From the NCBI RefSeq assembly GCF_900104445.1, contig NZ_FNJI01000006.1, positions 1-64,000 of the forward strand: 64,000 nt of DNA, written 5' to 3'. The first letter of the stretch is position 1. Every line of letters starts with the position of its first letter. The position numbers and the translations under genes are program-made. This document shows positions 61,739 to 64,000 of the stretch, piece by piece. This DNA comes from Desulforhopalus singaporensis. GTDB lineage: Bacteria > Desulfobacterota > Desulfobulbia > Desulfobulbales > Desulfocapsaceae. The notes beneath the pieces were generated by a model, which was given only the letters and a program-made list of their open reading frames with translations, did not search any database and was not told where the DNA came from.

Positions 61739-62716
61739 CTATTGCGTCAGGATTTTCAACAGCAGGTCCGCCGCCGCAGTTGGAGAGGTGTTCCTGTTCT
61801 CGACATCATGTTTGAGGGTTGGAAGCAGCTTTTTTATCTCCGGGTTATTGTAGAACCAGGCGCGTAACCCTTCATCGAGAAGAAAACTCATCCATTCCAG
61901 GGCCTGCTCCTTTCTCTTGAACGCCATTTCACCGCACTGTGTTAATTTGTTGCGATGATCGAGCACTGTGTTCCAGATGGTGTCGATGCCGGTTGATTGA
62001 GTGGAGCTGCAAGTAAGAACCCTGGGCGACCAGTTGGGCGAGGCCGGCATCAGCATGTGCAGGGCGGTTTCGTATTCTTTTCTTGCTATTTCCGCACGCT
62101 GTATGTTGTCACCGTCAGCCTTATTGATAACGATGGTGTCGGCTACCTCAAGCACGCCCTTCTTTATTCCCTGGAGCTCGTCACCGGCTCCGGCAATCAT
62201 CAGTACCAGGAAAAAATCGACCATCGACGCCACTGTGGTTTCAGACTGACCCACTCCCACCGTTTCAATTATTACAACATCATAACCGGCTGCTTCACAA
62301 ACCAACATGGTTTCCCTTGTTTTTCGGCCGACTCCTCCGAGGGTACCGCCGGAAGGCGACGGCCTTATGAAGGCGTCGGGATTGATGGCAAGTTTTTCCA
62401 TACGGGTCTTATCGCCGAGGATAGAACCTCCGCTCCTGCTGGAGCTGGGATCTATGGCAAGTACCGCAACTTTGTGTCCAAGTCCGGTCAACATGGTACC
62501 GAAACTTTCGATAAACGTGCTCTTTCCGGCACCGGGTACCCCGGTTATACCCAATCTCACGCCCTTGCCGGTTTCGGGAAGCAATCTGTCGACGATTTCC
62601 CTGGCCAGTTCCTGATGGGCGGGAAGAGCACTTTCAATTAACGTGATGGTCCTGGCGAGCATCAGCCGGTTTCCGTTTTTAACTCCGTCAACGTATACTT
62701 CTGCAGATTTTAACAT
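61739..62716 (-). CDS. meaB: Methylmalonyl-CoA mutase-associated GTPase MeaB
   Basis: 325 residues from ATG 62716 (MLKSAEVYVDGVKNGNRL). P-loop GITGVPGAGKSTFIES (Gly59 to Ser66), IDPSSSRSGGSILGDKTRM, IETVGVGQSETTVASMVDFFL and VINKADGDN. It is the G3E GTPase that protects and reactivates the mutase by gating cobalamin delivery. The mutase lies directly upstream on the same strand. An in-frame opening upstream would run through the terminator hairpin, so the chosen start is right. Confidence 0.95.
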   Translation of the reverse strand: MLKSAEVYVDGVKNGNRLMLARTITLIESALPAHQELAREIVDRLLPETGKGVRLGITGVPGAGKSTFIESFGTMLTGLGHKVAVLAIDPSSSRSGGSILGDKTRMEKLAINPDAFIRPSPSGGTLGGVGRKTRETMLVCEAAGYDVVIIETVGVGQSETTVASMVDFFLVLMIAGAGDELQGIKKGVLEVADTIVINKADGDNIQRAEIARKEYETALHMLMPASPNWSPRVLTCSSTQSTGIDTIWNTVLDHRNKLTQCGEMAFKRKEQALEWMSFLLDEGLRAWFYNNPEIKKLLPTLKHDVENRNTSPTAAADLLLKILTQ

Positions 62717-62762
62717 GTCGGTCTGTGGTGATGTACCTTGCCGTAGAATGAGTGATGCGCAG

Positions 62763-62815
62763 AAAAACACGGCGGTTTCAGTGGAGAAGCGAGTAAAACC
62801 ACCGAAACCGCCGTG
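62763..62815 (-). terminator. Terminator between methylmalonyl-CoA mutase and meaB
   Basis: On the minus strand CACGGCGGTTTCGGTGG pairs with CCACTGAAACCGCCGTG (17 bases, one wobble), followed by TTTTT. Stems at 62768-62784 and 62799-62815. It lies right after the mutase stop and before meaB, so meaB is expressed by readthrough or its own promoter. Confidence 0.88.
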
Positions 62816-62838
62816 CCACCGCACAGGACGGGAAAAGC

Positions 62839-64000
62839 TTAACTCAGGTATTTTTCCTCGAGCAACCTAAGCGTTTTGTCGGCGGAATCGGGGATTGGCG
62901 TTCCGGGACCGAAGACCGCTTTCACTCCGGCTTCGTAAAGGAAATCGTAATCCATCGGCGGGATGACGCCTCCTGCGACGACGATTATGTCTTCACCGCC
63001 TATTTTCTTCAGCTCATTGATAAGCTCGGGGATCAGTGATTTATGGCCGGCGGCAAGACTGGAGGCTCCCACCACGTGAACATCGTTCTCAATAGCCATC
63101 TTGGCAGCTTCTGCAGGAGTCTGGAACATCGGGCTGATGTCAACGTCAAACCCCAGGTCGGCATAAGCGCTGGCAACCACCTTAAAGCCGCGGTCATGGC
63201 CGTCCTGCCCCATTTTGGTCACGAGCATCCGTGGGCGCCGGCCCTGTTTGTCAAAAAACGCGTTGGTGCGGTTCTTGATGTTGTCTATGGCCCGGGTGTC
63301 TGCCACAAATTCCGACGAGTAGGCACCGGAGATACACCTTGTGGTTGCAACAAACCGTCCGAACACCGCCTCCATGGCATCTGAAATTTCTCCAACGGTG
63401 GCTCGTGCCCGCACCGCCGGCAGTGCAGCTTCAAGAAGGTTGCCGCCGCCTTCGGCCGCAGTTCTCAGATCGGCAAGAGCCTTATCAACAGCAGCCTGGT
63501 CTCTGGTCGATTTTATCTCTTTGATCCGGGCAATCTGTTCATCACGCACGGACGCCGGAACTTCGCGGATTTCAAAATCGATTTTCTCGTTGGCGAGCTG
63601 GTACTTGTTAACGCCGACAATAACATCGAGCCCCTGGTCGATTCTCGCCTGCTTTCTGGCCGCAGATTCCTCAATGCGCATCTTCGGCATGCCGCTTTCG
63701 ATCGCTTTGGCCATCCCGCCCAGCTCTTCGATCTCGTCGATTATCTTCTGGGCTTCGTCGATGATGGCGCTGGTCAGGGATTCGAGGTAGTAAGAACCAC
63801 CGAGCGGGTCTATGACCTTGGTGATGTTGGACTCATCCTGGATAATTATCTGGGTGTTTCGGGCGATCCGTGCGGAAAAGTCGGTCGGAAGCCCGATAGC
63901 TTCGTCAAAGGAGTTGGTATGCAGTGACTGGGTTCCGCCAAGTACTGCCGAAAGGGCCTCCATCGTCGTCCTGATGACATTGTTGTACGGATCCTGTTCG
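62839..64000 (-). CDS. Methylmalonyl-CoA mutase large subunit, C-terminal part (runs off right edge)
   Basis: About 387 residues are visible and the frame is open at the edge, with the family sequence [16 protein letters not shown] directly before the first in-frame Met. Catalytic-domain end: [40 protein letters not shown]-like; then the cobalamin domain with the DGHDRG motif (DxHxxG, His as the lower cobalt ligand), [33 protein letters not shown] and [18 protein letters not shown]. It interconverts methylmalonyl-CoA and succinyl-CoA with adenosylcobalamin. Ends before a strong terminator; meaB follows. Confidence 0.97.
   Translation of the reverse strand, partial: EQDPYNNVIRTTMEALSAVLGGTQSLHTNSFDEAIGLPTDFSARIARNTQIIIQDESNITKVIDPLGGSYYLESLTSAIIDEAQKIIDEIEELGGMAKAIESGMPKMRIEESAARKQARIDQGLDVIVGVNKYQLANEKIDFEIREVPASVRDEQIARIKEIKSTRDQAAVDKALADLRTAAEGGGNLLEAALPAVRARATVGEISDAMEAVFGRFVATTRCISGAYSSEFVADTRAIDNIKNRTNAFFDKQGRRPRMLVTKMGQDGHDRGFKVVASAYADLGFDVDISPMFQTPAEAAKMAIENDVHVVGASSLAAGHKSLIPELINELKKIGGEDIIVVAGGVIPPMDYDFLYEAGVKAVFGPGTPIPDSADKTLRLLEEKYLS

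Noticed and set aside
1-64000. Insertion sequences, prophage, CRISPR arrays, toxin-antitoxin pairs, tRNA or rRNA
   Set aside because: No transposase, integrase, direct-repeat array, or tRNA/rRNA-like sequence was recognised in any gap.

Overview
The window looks like a chromosomal segment of a sulfate-reducing or syntrophic-type deltaproteobacterium, most plausibly Desulfobulbales (family-level placement is inference). The reasons are the methylmalonyl-CoA (propionate) pathway genes, an adenosylcobalamin-dependent ribonucleotide reductase, NtrY/NtrX next to hemB, the DUF134/NifX-like pair, and dense short-gapped operons of moderate GC. I see no rRNA, tRNA, CRISPR array, insertion sequence, integrase or phage gene. 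Both edges cut genes: a carboxyltransferase at the left (minus strand) and the methylmalonyl-CoA mutase C-terminal part at the right (minus strand).

Layout. 1-7.8 kb: carboxyltransferase fragment, then single genes (TauE/SafE permease, two EamA permeases, a VOC/epimerase-like protein, a lipid-anchored thiol-peroxidase homologue, an alpha/beta hydrolase, a PilZ protein). 8-13.4 kb: a PKD-plus-barrel outer-membrane protein, an FmdE-type zinc protein, and nrdJ with a SEC-C partner behind a leader that holds NrdR-like boxes and a terminator hairpin. 13.4-18.7 kb: the minus-strand operon DUF4390-ntrY-ntrX-hemB. 19-25.3 kb: NifX-like and DUF134 genes, prfC, rfbB-rfbC, icd, DUF2231. 25.5-34.9 kb: a radical SAM protein followed by a PBP4-type peptidase, an AMIN protein, and the run pdxA-tmk-TPR lipoprotein-second lipoprotein. 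35-40.5 kb: the translation operon ffh-rpsP-KH-rimM-trmD-methyltransferase-rplS-rnhB-yraN. 40.7-44.4 kb: a small membrane protein and a MoxR/VWA pair. 45-54.4 kb: acyl-CoA activation (OFA permease, acs, a degenerate S2P-like protein, a CoA-transferase/GNAT fusion, prpE). 54.4-64 kb: sucC-sucD-carboxyltransferase-ABM-small protein-biotinylated pyruvate carboxylase B-type subunit, a gamma-carbonic anhydrase, meaB and methylmalonyl-CoA mutase.

How the genes work together. PrpE activates propionate. A transcarboxylase-like pair (carboxyltransferase at 56.8 kb and biotin subunit at 59.1 kb) exchanges carboxyl groups between propionyl/methylmalonyl-CoA and pyruvate/oxaloacetate. The mutase with MeaB interconverts methylmalonyl- and succinyl-CoA, and SucCD makes ATP or GTP from succinyl-CoA. 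This is the propionate oxidation (or, reversed, propionate-forming) route. The AMP-forming synthetase at 46.6 kb, the OFA permease and the CoA-transferase fusion point to acetate handling.

I did not find a clear undescribed multi-gene system. The observations most worth a second look are a CoA-transferase/GNAT fusion with Gln where the family has its catalytic Glu, an S2P-family membrane protein whose zinc-binding motifs are gone, a lipid-anchored Tpx homologue without its resolving cysteine, a motif (TAACAAT) clustered upstream of both acyl-CoA synthetase loci, and the leader of nrdJ.
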